A stretch of DNA of 64,000 nt, taken from contig JASEVX010000010.1 of the NCBI GenBank assembly GCA_031761405.1, positions 35,254,753-35,318,752 of the forward strand. Reading direction: 5' to 3'. Positions 8,879 through 19,790 of this stretch are shown piece after piece (position 1 is the stretch's first letter; every line of letters begins with the position of its first letter). Under the pieces are notes generated by a model. The model did no database searches. It was not told where the DNA came from and saw nothing but the letters and a program-made list of their open reading frames with translations. This DNA is from Serripes groenlandicus (taxonomy: Eukaryota > Mollusca > Bivalvia > Cardiida > Cardiidae). Made by a program: the position numbers and the translations under genes.

Positions 8879-9800
8879 ATCTCCTTAATCACGTTTACAA
8901 GCTATCATTCTAAATAAGGCAGATAACTCTTTAACTTAGAGAGTTACTCTCTAACTTAGATAGTGTCTCCTTAATCACGTTTACAAGCTATCACTCTAAA
9001 TAAGGCAGATAACTCTTTAACTTAGAGAGTTACCCTCTAACTTAGATAGTATCTCCTTAATCACGTTTACAAGCTATCATTCTAAATAAGGCAGATAACT
9101 CTTTAACTTAGAGTGTTACCCTCTAACTTAGATAGTGTTTCCTTAATCACGTTTACAAGCTATCATTCTAAATAAGGCAGATAACTCTTTAACTTTGAGA
9201 GTTATTCTCTAACTTAGATAGTGTCTCCTTAATCACGTTTACAAGCTATCATTCTAAATAAGGCAGATAACTCTTTAACTTAGAGAGTTACCCTCTAACT
9301 TAGATAGTGTCTCCTTAATCACGTTTACAAGCTATCATTCTAAATAAGGCAGATAACTCTTTAACTTAGAGAGTTACTCTTTAACTTAGAAAGTGTCGCC
9401 TTAATCACGTTTACAAGCTATCAATCTAAATAAGGCAGATAACTCTTTAACTTAGAGAGTTACCCTCTAACTTAGATAGTGTTTCCTTAATCACGTTTAC
9501 AAGCTATCATCGTAAATAAGGCAGATAACTCTTTAACTTAAATGTATCTCTCTAACTTAGATAGTGTCTCCTTAATCACGTGTACAAGCTATCATTGTAA
9601 ATAAGACAGATAACTGTTGCTCTCTAACTTAGATAGTGTCTCCTTTATCACGTTTACAAGCTATCGTTGTAAATAAGGCAGATAACTCTTTAACTTAGAG
9701 AGGTACTCTCTAACTTAGATAGTGTTCCCTTAATCACGTTTACAAGCTATCATTGTAAATAAGGCAGATAACTCTTTAACTTAAATGTATCTTTCTTACA
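8879..9800. repeat. 86-bp tandem array, about 11 units
   Basis: CTCCTTAATCACGTTTACAA recurs at 8881, 8967, 9053, 9139, 9225, 9311, 9397, 9483, 9568, 9640 and about 9725. The spacing is 86 bp except for one 72-bp unit with a deletion. Each unit carries TAGAGAGTTACTCTCTAA, an internal inverted repeat able to form a small hairpin. No coding signal. Confidence 0.95.
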
Positions 9801-10398
9801 TAGAGAAATATCTATCTATGACATGTGTAAACGTGTAAAAACTGCTCTTTGTAATACATAGCTACTTCGGATCAGCCAGATCAAGTTATAATGCACAGGT
9901 TACTAATGATCTACACGGGTCAAAAGTTCATAATAATTTGTCTTTGTTTTCGCAGAGCATTGCTGAGATATTTATCGCAAGTTGACATAACAGGTTTATA
10001 TTATCTTGTTGTTTATTATAAATGTGATGGTATTTACAATCACAAATATAACTACACTGAACAGAAAAAGAAACGCAAAAAAAAACGAGTTTAATTGAAT
10101 ATATTGAGTGGTATATTTCATTTTTGAGAAAACAATTTGGATTTGGATTTTGCAAACACGTCTTTGTCTCAATTGCAAAATTGTGTCCAATTTCATTCAT
10201 AATTCTGATCCCCAGAAAGTTTACTTTGTCCCTATTGTAGTCATTTTAGACAAAAAGCCAACATTTCATCAGAGCTTAATTATATTTTCTTTGCTACCGT
10301 CTGTTATTCATAAATGGAACTCTTTAACTGGCGAAATTTAAAAAAAAAAAAAAAAAAATCTTTCAAATCATCAAAACAAGAGCGCCAAATGTCACAAA
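9801..10398. other. no recognised feature
   Basis: AT-rich sequence with an (A)18 run near 10341-10358. The ORFs on either strand look like chance. Confidence 0.5.
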
Positions 10399-11220
10399 AT
10401 ACGCCCGTCCTGTTTTTTTGAGACGAATTAAGTATAGCGATAATTGGTTGTACATCAGGCAAATTTAGAGAGCGGACACTGTTAGTACAGTTTTGGCCAT
10501 TTCGAGGGATATAAGTGTGTAGTGACTAAGATAACGTGGTAAGTTATCGAACTTATCCAAGATATTATGCCAATAAAAATTCTGACCAAATTTGGTGATG
10601 ATTGGACAAAGGCTTCTCAAGTTATTGAGCTGACAAGACCAATTTTAGGTAATTTCTTTAAATAAAGGGCAATAACTCTCGATTGACTAAAGCGATATGG
10701 TTAGTTATCGAACTTGTCTGAGATAGTATGCCAATACATATTCTGACCAAATGTGGTGATGATTGAACAAGGGCTTCTAAAGTTATTGAGCTGACAAGAC
10801 CAATTTTAGGTAATTTCTATAATTAAAGAGCGATAACTCTCAATTGACTAAAGCGATATGACTAGTTATCAAACTTTTCCGAGATATTATGCCAATACAC
10901 ATTCTGACTAAATTTGGTGATGATTGGACAAAGGCTTCTTAAGTTATTGAGCTGACAATACCAATTTTGGGTAATTTATATAATTAAAGGGCGATAACTC
11001 TCGATTGACTAAAGCGATATGGCTAGTTATCGAACTTGTCCGAGATATATTGCCAATACACATTCTGACTAAATTTGGTGATGATTAGACAAAGCCTTCT
11101 AAAGTTATTGAGCTCACAACATACTGGACGCCGCCCGCCCGCCCGCCCGCCCGCCCGCCAGCCCGCCCGTACGCTGCAGATAAAACTATAATACGATCCG
11201 TTTTTTCAAAACGGGCGTAT
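10399..11220. mobile_element. pearl-like element 3: ATACGCCCGT ends, 160-bp core repeats, (CCCG)n tail
   Basis: Perfect 10-bp inverted ends: ATACGCCCGT (10399-10408) and ACGGGCGTAT (11211-11220). Four core units carry TGACTAA(A)G..AGTTATC(G/A)AACTT at about 10523, 10683, 10844 and 11005, a period of 160-161 bp. They are followed by a (CCCG)n tract at 11131-11169 and a short hairpin (CCGTTTTTTCAAAACGG) just inside the 3' end. About 160 bp is the core length reported for bivalve pearl repeats and the BIV160 satellite (known from literature). The sequence relationship was not tested. Confidence 0.75.
11131..11169. repeat. (CCCG)n microsatellite
   Basis: About ten tetranucleotide units with one interruption (CCAG), within pearl-like element 3. 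Confidence 0.95.
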
Positions 11221-11602
11221 AAAAATGCAAACAACCTTTCGTCTAAAATTCTTTATTTTTACTAGATATGAAATATTCAGATGCATCCTACACGACTAAA
11301 AACAAATTGGTGTTTGATGAAAACAACACTTATGTCAACAAATACCGTTGGATCTCTTATGTGTACCATGAGCTTATTAGATGTGGAAACTTAAGATCAC
11401 TACTTGTATTCTCTGATCAGAAATGAAGTGCAAATAACAACAATATCCCTTCTAACTTTGTGGCGTCGAGATGTGTCCTTTAATCATGAAATTATTGAAT
11501 TATTTGAATTTGTTTATCCGTATAATGTAGCAACAGAGATGGATACATTATCAGTATAGTCATTATGGTCACTATAGTTAATGTTCATAGTTAGTTTTTT
11601 CC
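11221..11602. other. no recognised feature
   Basis: Unique AT-rich sequence without credible coding potential. Confidence 0.5.
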
Positions 11603-11831
11603 TTAACCCTTTCCCACATACAACAAATCTACAGCAGACTACTTTGAAAACATTTCAACAATAGTATGGAAAATCTCCCTAAATGAAGACATGCTTATTG
11701 AATCGAGTTGAAAACATTGTGTCAAAAGGAGAAATTGCTCGTTTTGAGCAATTTCTGCTTTTGCCACAATGTTTTCCAAGGTCGTCTGCTGCAGAGGCGT
11801 CAGAAAGTGTCTGTAGGTGGGAGAGGTTTAA
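11603..11831. mobile_element. TTAA-type palindromic MITE, well-preserved copy
   Basis: TTAACCCTTTCCCACATACA opens the element and GTAGGTGGGAGAGGTTTAA closes it. The middle contains GGAGAAATTGCTCGTTTTGAGCAATTTCTGCTTTT, of which GAGAAATTGCTC pairs with GAGCAATTTCT. The two halves are therefore near mirror images ('snap-back' structure). 229 bp including both TTAA. Confidence 0.85.
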
Positions 11832-12194
11832 GTGTATTATATCAGTCAATCTTAGATGGAGTTAATTAGTTTTCACACTCGTCTGAATCCATGTCGATGT
11901 ATTGTATATGTTATGTGATGTAGCATATTGGAATATTATGCTTAAACGTAGCCTGTACGTTACGTGTGTTTTGCAGAAAACATAAGGTGTATTCGATTAA
12001 TTGAAGACCGTTTCTTTCTCATTAATAAATTAGTCATTCTGCAAAATGTATGTTGTACAGTCTATCTTGATAACAGTCTATCTGGATAACCAGTGAAGCA
12101 GTCAAACATAAAAACGAAAAAATGTATGCAAAAACTTATATCCTAAATATAAATACTTGTATGTATACATTATGTCTCTGCCAAATTTAATATC

Positions 12195-12404
12195 TTTAAA
12201 AAATATCGAACGGACGACTTCTGACGCCTCTACAGCAGACGACATTTGAAAAAAATTGTTGCAGGAGAAGCAATTTTGATTTGACCACTTTGTTTTCAAC
12301 TATTTTAGTAGATACACTTTCATTTTCAGAGGTGTTTCATATTTATGCCAAGATGTTTTATAAGTCGTATGCTGAATACGTTTTGTATGTGGGAAATGGT
12401 TTAA
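12195..12404. mobile_element. TTAA-type MITE, diverged
   Basis: The right end TTTTGTATGTGGGAAATGGTTTAA is intact. The left part carries GACGCCTCTACAGCAGACGAC but not a clear terminus. Confidence 0.55.
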
Positions 12405-12525
12405 AATGCCTAACAATTTTGATAGATTTCCCACAGAACAGAACGATTCACCATTAAGTTATTATGAACTAATTAAGTACAATGATCTCGCGATATCTCG
12501 AACTCGAAAGGGACCGTTACTTCTA

Positions 12526-14884
12526 GTTGTCGAGGTGTTCGAGTTATATACGTGTTCACAGTTATATATACGTTTCCGAGTTATCGACGTTTTCGCTTTA
12601 TCGACGTATTCGCGTTATCGACGTATTTGCGTTATCGACGTATTCACGTTATCGACGTATTCGCGTTATCGACGTATTCGCAATATCAACGTGTTCGCGT
12701 TATCGACGTATTCGCGTTATCGACGTGTTCGCGTTATCGACGTATTCACGTTATCGACGTATTCGCGTTATCGACGTATTCGCATTATCGACGTGTTCGC
12801 GTTATCGACGTATTCGCGTTATCGACGTGTTTGCGTTATCGACGTTTTCGCGTTATCGACGTGTTCGATTTACATACGTGGTCCGAGTTATCGACGTATT
12901 CGCGTTAGCGAAGTGTTCAAATTGTCGACGTGTTCGACTTATATAAATGGTCCGAATTATCGACGTATTCGCGTTATCGACGTGTTCGACTTACATAAGT
13001 GGTCCGAGTTATCGACGTATTCGCGTTATCGACGTGTTCGATTTACATACGTGGTCCGAGTTATCGACGTATTCGCGTTATCGACGTATTCGCGTTATCG
13101 ACGTATCCGCGTTATCGACGTATCCGAGTTATCGACGTATTCGCGTTATCGACGTATTCGCGTTATCGACGTATCCGCGTTATCGACGAATTCGCCTTAT
13201 CGACGTATCCGCGTTATCGACGTATTCGCGTTATCGACGTGTTCGACTTACATAAGTGGTCCGAGTTATCGACGTATTCGCGTTATCGACGTGTTCGACT
13301 TACATAAGTGATCCGCGTTATCGACGTATTCGCGTTATCGACGTATCAGCGTTATCGACGTATCAGCGTTATCGACGTATTCGCGTTATCGACGTATTCG
13401 CGTTATCGAAGTGTTCGAGTTGTCGACGTGTTCGACTTATATACATGGTCCGAGTTATCGACGTATTCGCGTTATCGAAGTGTTCGAGTTATCGACGTAT
13501 TCGCGTTATCGACGTATTCGCGTTATCGAAGTGTTCGAGTTGTCGACGCGTTCGACTTATATAAGTGGTCCGAGTTATCGAGGTATTCGCGTCATCGAAG
13601 TGTTCGAGTTGTCGACGTGTTCGACTTATATAAGTGGTCCGAGTTATCGACGTATTCGCGTCATCGAAGTGTTCGAGTTGTCGACGTGTTCGACTTATAT
13701 AAGTGGTCCGAGTTATCGACGTATTCGCGTTATCGAAGTGTTCGAGTTGTCGACGTGTTCGACTTATATAAGTGGTCCGAGTTATCGACGTATTCGCGTT
13801 ATCGAAGTGTTCGAGTTGTCGACGTGTTCGACTTATATAAGTGGTCCGAGTTATCGACGTATTCGCGTTATCGAAGTGTTCGAGTTGTCGACGTGTTCGA
13901 CTTATATAAGTGGTCCGAGTTGTCGACGTATCCGAGTTATCGACGTATTCGCGTTATCGAAGTGTTCGAGTTATCGACGTATTCGCGTTATCGAAGTGTT
14001 CGAGTTATCGACGTATTCGCGTTATCGACGTGTTCTAGTTGTCGACTTGTTCGACTTATATAAGTGGTCCGAGTTGTCGACGTGTTCGACTTATATAAGT
14101 GGTCCGAGTTGTCGACGTGTTCGACTTACATACGTGGTCCAAGTTATCGACGTATTCGCGTTATCGAAGTGTTCGAGTTGTCGACGTGGTCGACTTATAT
14201 ACGTGGTCCGAGTTGTCGACGTATTCGCGTTATCGAAGTGTTCGACTTATATAAGTGGTCCGCGTTGTCGACGTGTTCGACTTACAAACGTGATCCAAGT
14301 TATCGACGTATTCGGGTTATCGAAGTGTTCGAGTTATCGACGTATTCGCGTTATCGACGTGTTCGAGTTGTCGACGTATTCGCGTTATCAACGTGTTCGA
14401 GTTGTCGACGTATTCGCGTTATCGACGTGTTCCAAGTGATCGACGTGTTCGAGTTATCGACGTGTTCGAGTTGTCGACGTATTCGCGTTATCGACGTGTT
14501 CCAAGTGATCGACGTGTTCGAGTTATCGACGTATTCGCATTATAGACGTGTTCGAGTTATATACGTGTTACGAGTTATCGACATATTTGAGTGATGGTGG
14601 TGTTGGAGTTATCGACGTATTTGCGTTATTGATGTATTCGAATGATCGGCATGTTCGAGATATCGACGTATTTGCGTTTACGACGTATTTGCATTATCGA
14701 TATATTCGCAATATCTGTATATTCGAGTTATCGACGTGTTCGAGTTATCGACGTGCTCGAGTTATCGGCGTATTCGCGTTATCGACGTGTTCGAGTTATA
14801 GAAATGTTCAAGTTATGGACGTATTCGCGTTTTCGATGTATTCGAGTGATCGACGTGTTCGAGTGATCGACTTGTTCGAGTGAT
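12526..14884. repeat. 17-bp CpG-rich minisatellite, with a 69-bp higher-order block
   Basis: The basic unit is GTTATCGACGTATTCGC (17 bp), about 139 copies over 2.36 kb with mutations mainly at A/G and T/C sites. From about 13495 to 13915 four variant units are grouped into a 69-bp block (17+17+17+18). TAAGTGGTCC recurs at 13562, 13631, 13700, 13769, 13838 and 13907. Each unit holds two to three CpGs and a TCGA. Because 17 is not a multiple of 3 and the plus strand has no stop, all three plus frames read the same 17-residue pattern (VIDVFALSTYSRYRRIR). ORFs of up to 342 codons arise here without any need for selection. Confidence 0.95.
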
Positions 14885-15335
14885 TTATGATTTATTTACG
14901 CACTATCAGCTTCCTAATTCATTTATTATTGAGTGAGTATTATGAAAAGCAAGCCAGTGATATAGTCAAAAAAAGGAAACAGCACAGCTCGTATGATCCG
15001 TTTCAGGTACTGGTTCTAGTTCACCGATATATTCGATGTATTCCCATGTTCGAGTTATCGCGAGTCCACTGTTCATGCATAACATGTGTAATTAGCTTAT
15101 GATGAACATGTGAACCGTGTAAATCTTGATCAGACTGCGGAAGCACATTTTGATCTGGACCTTCGCTGTTCACAATAGCCGCGTACCTTTTCCCATGGAC
15201 GGGTTCATAATTAATGCTGTGCACGATACCGTGTACATCATCCTAACACATAACAGTGTTTGTAAGTTTTTAAAGGCATTCGTTTTTATATTAATGAAAA
15301 AGAAAACGACATGAAAAGGTTGTAAAAATTGTATG
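14885..15335. other. array-flanking sequence
   Basis: TTCACCGATATATTCGATGTATTCCC.. at about 15020-15062 is a detached remnant of the 17-bp array. It ends GTTCGAGTTATCGCGAG, an imperfect inverse of CTCGCGATATCTCGAACTC at 12487-12505 before the array. Otherwise nothing is recognised. Confidence 0.45.
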
Positions 15336-16027
15336 ACCAAAGATACAACTCTATGCATAATTATGCAAAACTATCTAGATTTTAACCAAGATATAACTAT
15401 GCATATACAAAACTATCTAGATTTTATCCAAGATACAACTGTATGCATATACAAAACTATCTAGATTTTATCCAAGATATAACTGTATGCATATTCAAAA
15501 CTATCTAGATTGTATCCAAGATATAACTGTATGCATATACAAAACTATCTAGATTTTATCCAAGATACAACTGTATGCATATACAAAACTATCTAGGATT
15601 TTATCCAAGATATAACTGTATGCATATACAAAACTATCTAGATTTTATCCAAGATACAACTGTATGCATATACAAAACTATCTAGATTTTATCCAAGATA
15701 TAACTGTATGCATATACAAAACTATCTGGATTTTATCCAAGATATAACTGTATGCATAAACAAAACTATCTAGATTTTATCCAAGATATAACTGTATGCA
15801 TATACAAAACTATCTAGATTTTATCCAAGATACAACTGTATGCATATACAAAACTATCTAGATTTTATCCAAGATATAACTGTATGCATATACAAAACTA
15901 TCTAGATTTTATCCAAGATACAACTGTATGCATATACAAAACTATCTAGATTTTATCCAAGAAATAACTACTATCTAGATTTTATCCAAGATATAACTGT
16001 ATGCATATACAAGACTATCTAGATTTT
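15336..16027. repeat. 44-bp tandem array, about 15.5 units
   Basis: The unit is TATGCATATACAAAACTATC + TAGATTTTATCCAAGATA(C/T)AACTG. The two variants (GATACAAC and GATATAAC) partly alternate, suggesting an 88-bp higher-order unit. One unit near 15970 has an internal deletion. Confidence 0.95.
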
Positions 16028-16748
16028 ACACTTTTGCAGTCTGATGATTATAATATATTCGTTTGTTTACATATTTTAAAGAAATGTTTTACTTGAAATG
16101 TTTTGTGTACTGTGTTTAAAGGTGCTGAACTCCAGAAAATAGATATTATAGTCAAAGCTTTAAAACTGTTAATAGTTGTCTTGAAATATTAGAATCATAT
16201 TTCCGGGATAAAATTAAAGTAATCATTTACATTTCCATAACCATAAACATATAATATTGATCGTGTATGCTTCATTTTTACAGAATAACAGTAAGCCAAA
16301 ATTTGTACATTTTCATGACTTTCAAAAAAAAAAGATTCAACAGTTACTGCCGAAATAGTTTTGAACTACTTATTACTTACTTTGTTTTCACTATTAGCAA
16401 TGTTTGTAGAAGTTTCAACATTTCAAAATGTTGATCTCCATCTGCAGATCAGCAGCTTTAATATGTGAACAATCTAGTTCATATATTGTTTTTTTGTTTC
16501 TCGTAAAATGATAACTTTTATTCTTTGTACATTATTGCTTGCAATTATGTATAGAAAAATGTATTTGAAAGTACTTAATTTGTTGGTATTGAACAGTATC
16601 GTACGTATGCTAAAATTTAAAAATAAATTCAAAACTTGACCAAAGACTTCGCCAGCAAATTACTGAGTCAATTTATATGATTTGTGCAGTGACGAGTTCT
16701 TTGGAAACATATTAAAAATGTAAAAATCCGAATGGTTGGGAGTAAAAC
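16028..16748. other. no recognised feature
   Basis: Unique AT-rich sequence. No credible ORF or splice pair. Confidence 0.5.
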
Positions 16749-17350
16749 GGTAGTGCAGTGGCGAAAACATTGTGCACAAATGAGAAATGTCTCATTATGA
16801 GCAAGTTCTACTTTTTTCATTACACTGTTTTAACCGCTTCCAACATACTGACGTTTTGTTATGCCTCTGCAGCAAAAGACTTCTGAAAACATTGTGGCAA
16901 AATCAGAAATTTCGCCACGATTTTTCAATTCAATTCAATAATTATAATTTCAATCATATATATTTTCCATATGTTCGCTCAGACGGCAGCGACGCAGGCT
17001 GTCAATCCAGGGGTTTTGAGTTCGAATCCCATCTCGGCCATCATTCTTTCCGACAAAAGTCACTGTGACAAGCGTTATTCGCCTTTCACCAAAAGGGCTA
17101 ACAGTCTATGTGGAAAAGCAGCAAATTGCTTGGAAAGTATGTTGTGTGGAGTACTGGTGTGAGAAAGCTATGAAACACATGAGTAAGTGAACTAGCCGCC
17201 GTTATATGACTGAAAAATTGTGGGAAACTGCGTTAAGCTCCAATCAATCAATCAATCAATCAAACAATCAATCAATCAATCAATCAAGCGCTAAGATGTT
17301 TTTCAAAGTTATCTGCTGCAGAAACGTTAAATATCGTCTGTATCAATGAC
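16749..17350. mobile_element. TTAA-type MITE split by a SINE
   Basis: GGCGAAAACATTGTGCACAA, TCTCATTATGAGCA and CTCTGCAGCAAAAGACTTC on the left, and TTTCAAAGTTATCTGCTGCAG at about 17302 on the right, are MITE motifs. They are separated by the SINE at 16979-17286, so the SINE most likely inserted into an older MITE. Confidence 0.5.
16979..17286 (+). mobile_element. tRNA-derived SINE, diverged copy
   Basis: A-box region CGCTCAGACGGCAGCGACG is degenerate and B box GAGTTCGAATCCC is intact. The body GTCTATGTGGAAAAGCAGC and 3' domain GCCGCCGTTATATGACTGAA are followed by a (TCAA)n tail to 17286. No clear target duplication, so it is older than 5309-5611 and 27076-27379. Confidence 0.85.
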
Positions 17351-17476
17351 ATAATTAAGACGAGGAGAAATACATGTAATATTAATATCTTACCTTTACT
17401 GTACTGTAGTCAATACACCTATAACTCACACTATGCTGCGGAGTGATAGTTTACAACTACAGTAACTTCTGCAGAA

Positions 17477-17695
17477 TTAACTCTTTCAGCGCCCCACAGG
17501 CAATATTGAGGATTTTGCAAACAATGCAGATTTCAGGTGAGTCAGCTCGTAACGAGCTGTCTCACCTGAAATCAGCACTGTCTGCCTTTAAGTTACCAAA
17601 ATAGTCCAAAACTTTCATAAAATTGAGAAATGGACACACCCGATTTTTGGACATGGAAGAGTCTACTTTAAACAATTCGGCGCTGAAAGAGTTAA
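17477..17695. mobile_element. second TTAA-flanked MITE family (CTCTTTCAGCGCC ends)
   Basis: TTAA at 17477-17480 and 17692-17695 flanks perfect 13-bp inverted ends, CTCTTTCAGCGCC and GGCGCTGAAAGAG. A strong hairpin (GATTTCAGGTGAGTCAGCTCG paired with CGAGCTGTCTCACCTGAAATC) lies inside at about 17530-17572. The target and ends suggest piggyBac-type mobilisation. 219 bp, non-coding. Confidence 0.85.
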
Positions 17696-17841
17696 TCCTC
17701 GGTTTGATTAAGTGTACGAAGGCAGTTTCTATCCGTCACAACTGCATGCTTTTCGCGTGCTAGGTAGATTTGAATATATAGATAATCCTAGTCAGTCAGA
17801 AAGGAGGTTAACACTTTACCTGGTAATCTACATAACGTTTT

Positions 17842-18103
17842 TGAGCCGTTCCACGAGAAAACCAACAGTGTGGACTCTGCGTAAAGTGTTGTCCCGAATC
17901 AGCCTAAGCATGCCGCGCAGGATAGCCCGTACATACTTTATTGTCTCTTGTGGATTTTCTACTTCAGGAATCATTACTCTATACCTCTATCCCACTGAGA
18001 CGGAATGTGTTGTCCCGGATTAGCCTGTGCGGACTGCACAGGCTGATCTGGGTCGATACATTACGCAGAGTCCATAATGTTGATTTTCTCATAGAACGGC
18101 TCA
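17842..18103. mobile_element. TGAGCC...GGCTCA MITE, copy 3
   Basis: TGAGCCGTTCCACGAGAAAA on the left pairs with TTTTCTCATAGAACGGCTCA on the right. Same internal arms as the other copies. 262 bp. Confidence 0.85.
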
Positions 18104-18144
18104 TATGTAGTATAACATCTTTAAAAGTAAAAGTGTTTCTTCTA

Positions 18145-18220
18145 TCTCCACGATGTTTTAAAATGTCGTCCGCTGTAAAGGCGGTAAAAAATATTAGGAA
18201 TGTTCAAATGGCCCTTTATG
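18145..18220. mobile_element. TTAA-type MITE fragment
   Basis: CACGATGTTTTAAAATGTCG, then TCCGCTGTAAAGGCGG, resembles the right arm of the family. Confidence 0.4.
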
Positions 18221-18235
18221 TCAGAAGTATTATAT

Positions 18236-18325
18236 AAATATTGCATGGCTTCCAGTGTGACAGTAGGCTACATATTGTCAACATGAGGAAACTACTGTTA
18301 GCCGAGGCGAAGCCATGCAATATTT
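18236..18325. repeat. 90-bp inverted-repeat element
   Basis: AAATATTGCATGGCTTC (18236-18252) and GAAGCCATGCAATATTT (18309-18325) are perfect 17-bp inverted ends, and TAGGCTA/TAGCCGA adds an imperfect inner pair. Either a tiny MITE or a stem-loop. Confidence 0.7.
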
Positions 18326-18440
18326 ATTTTATTATACCGAACAAAATAACACGTTTATTCAATTTATTCTGTACCTTTGTAGGGAAGGTGAACATGGGTA
18401 GATAAACTACAATGTAACAGACACATATGAATATATACAT

Positions 18441-18565
18441 GTTAACAGTATACTGTTACATGGCATGCGCGTCTAAAAGGTGACGTTATTGTTTGAAATG
18501 ACGTCATGCACGTGCATAGCCAACATTTAATTAAACGCGCGTACCATGTAACAGTTACTGTTAAC
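18441..18565. repeat. 125-bp inverted-repeat element carrying CRE-like sites
   Basis: GTTAACAGTATACTGTTACA.. (18441-18472) is inverted as ..TGTAACAGTTACTGTTAAC (18535-18565), with about 30-bp arms. Between the arms are TGACGTTA (18481-18488) and a perfect CRE, TGACGTCA (18499-18506). Confidence 0.65.
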
Positions 18566-18715
18566 CGGTCAAAAACGTACCGTTAACATGAGACATTAAG
18601 AAAACGCCCATGATGAGAATATGAGAATTTAACATTACAAAGTCACGTGAGGTATAATCATGCAAATTATATTACATTAACAAGACGACCACGACGGTCC
18701 CATATATATGGCCTT

Positions 18716-19790
18716 AATCGTTTTAGAGATATATCTCAAATTAAGAGATATTTCGGTCAAAAAAAGAGATGTTTTTTTATAATATAAAGATAGATGTCTC
18801 GTAAGTACAGATAAATATATGTCTATAATTTAGATTTGTAATAAATAGCTTAGCGAGATATCTCTCTAACATGATATATATAACTTAGAGATATTTTTTC
18901 TCTAACTTGCTCTCTATTTCTTAGAGAGATGACCCTCTAATATGCTCTCTATTACTTAGAGAGATATATCTCTAACTTACTCTGCATATCTTATAGAGAT
19001 TTCCCTATAATATGATATATATTACTTAGAGATATATATCTATAACTTGATCTCCGTATCTTAGAGAGATGACCCTGTAATATGCTCTCTATTAATTAGA
19101 GAGATATTTCTCTTACACGATACCTGTCATTTAGAGTGCTATCTCTAAAAGATGTTCTCTATTATTAAGAGCTATATCTATAACATAATATATTTTACTT
19201 AGAGATATGTCTTTAAAATGCTCTCTATTACTTAGAGAGATACATCTCCAATATGCTTGCCAAAGATGTATCTCTATTGAAAAGAGATATCTCTCTGTCC
19301 TAAATATATATTTCTCTAGCTTATATATATATTAAAGTGATTGCTCTCTATAATAGAGAGATATATCTCAATCGTAAAGATACATCTCTTAAACTTAAGG
19401 GGGATTTCATATATATACAAACAAAGCGTTTGATTGATCAGGGACTACTTGTAGGAATCAGTTTACATAACAACAATTACTTAGAGGTATATATATCTAA
19501 ATAGGAGATATATCTCTATAACTATAACATGTCTGTCCTTTCTTTAGAAAGATACATTTTTAAGCATGTTAGAAAGATATCTCTCTAAGTAATCGTGATA
19601 TCTCCTAAATATTATTAAATAAGAGTGATATCTTTCTATGTAATAAATATCTCTTTCTCATTTACAGAGACATGTTTCAATTGAAGAAATATATCTCTAC
19701 AACGAATAAATGGTAAAATGACTTGCCGTCAACAGATATCTCTCTATAAACCGATAAATATGGAAGAAAGAGAGATATCATTCTTTTAAG
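18716..19790. repeat. degenerate palindromic AGAGAT/ATCTCT field
   Basis: About 1.1 kb built from variants of TTAGAGAGATATATCTCTAA, with loose periods of about 60 and 120 bp (CTCTCTATTACTTAGAGAGA recurs). Nearly every segment is self-complementary, so single strands would fold into serial hairpins. No ORF. Confidence 0.7.

Noticed and set aside
8879..9800. CRISPR-like regular spacing
   Set aside because: The whole 86-bp unit is repeated, with no unique spacers, and the genome is eukaryotic. This also holds for the 44-bp, 36-bp and 39.7-40.2 kb arrays.
12406..14594. Long overlapping ORFs (up to 342 codons) on the plus strand
   Set aside because: They follow from a stop-free 17-bp unit read in every frame. 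No start context, domain or splice signal; scored as satellite.
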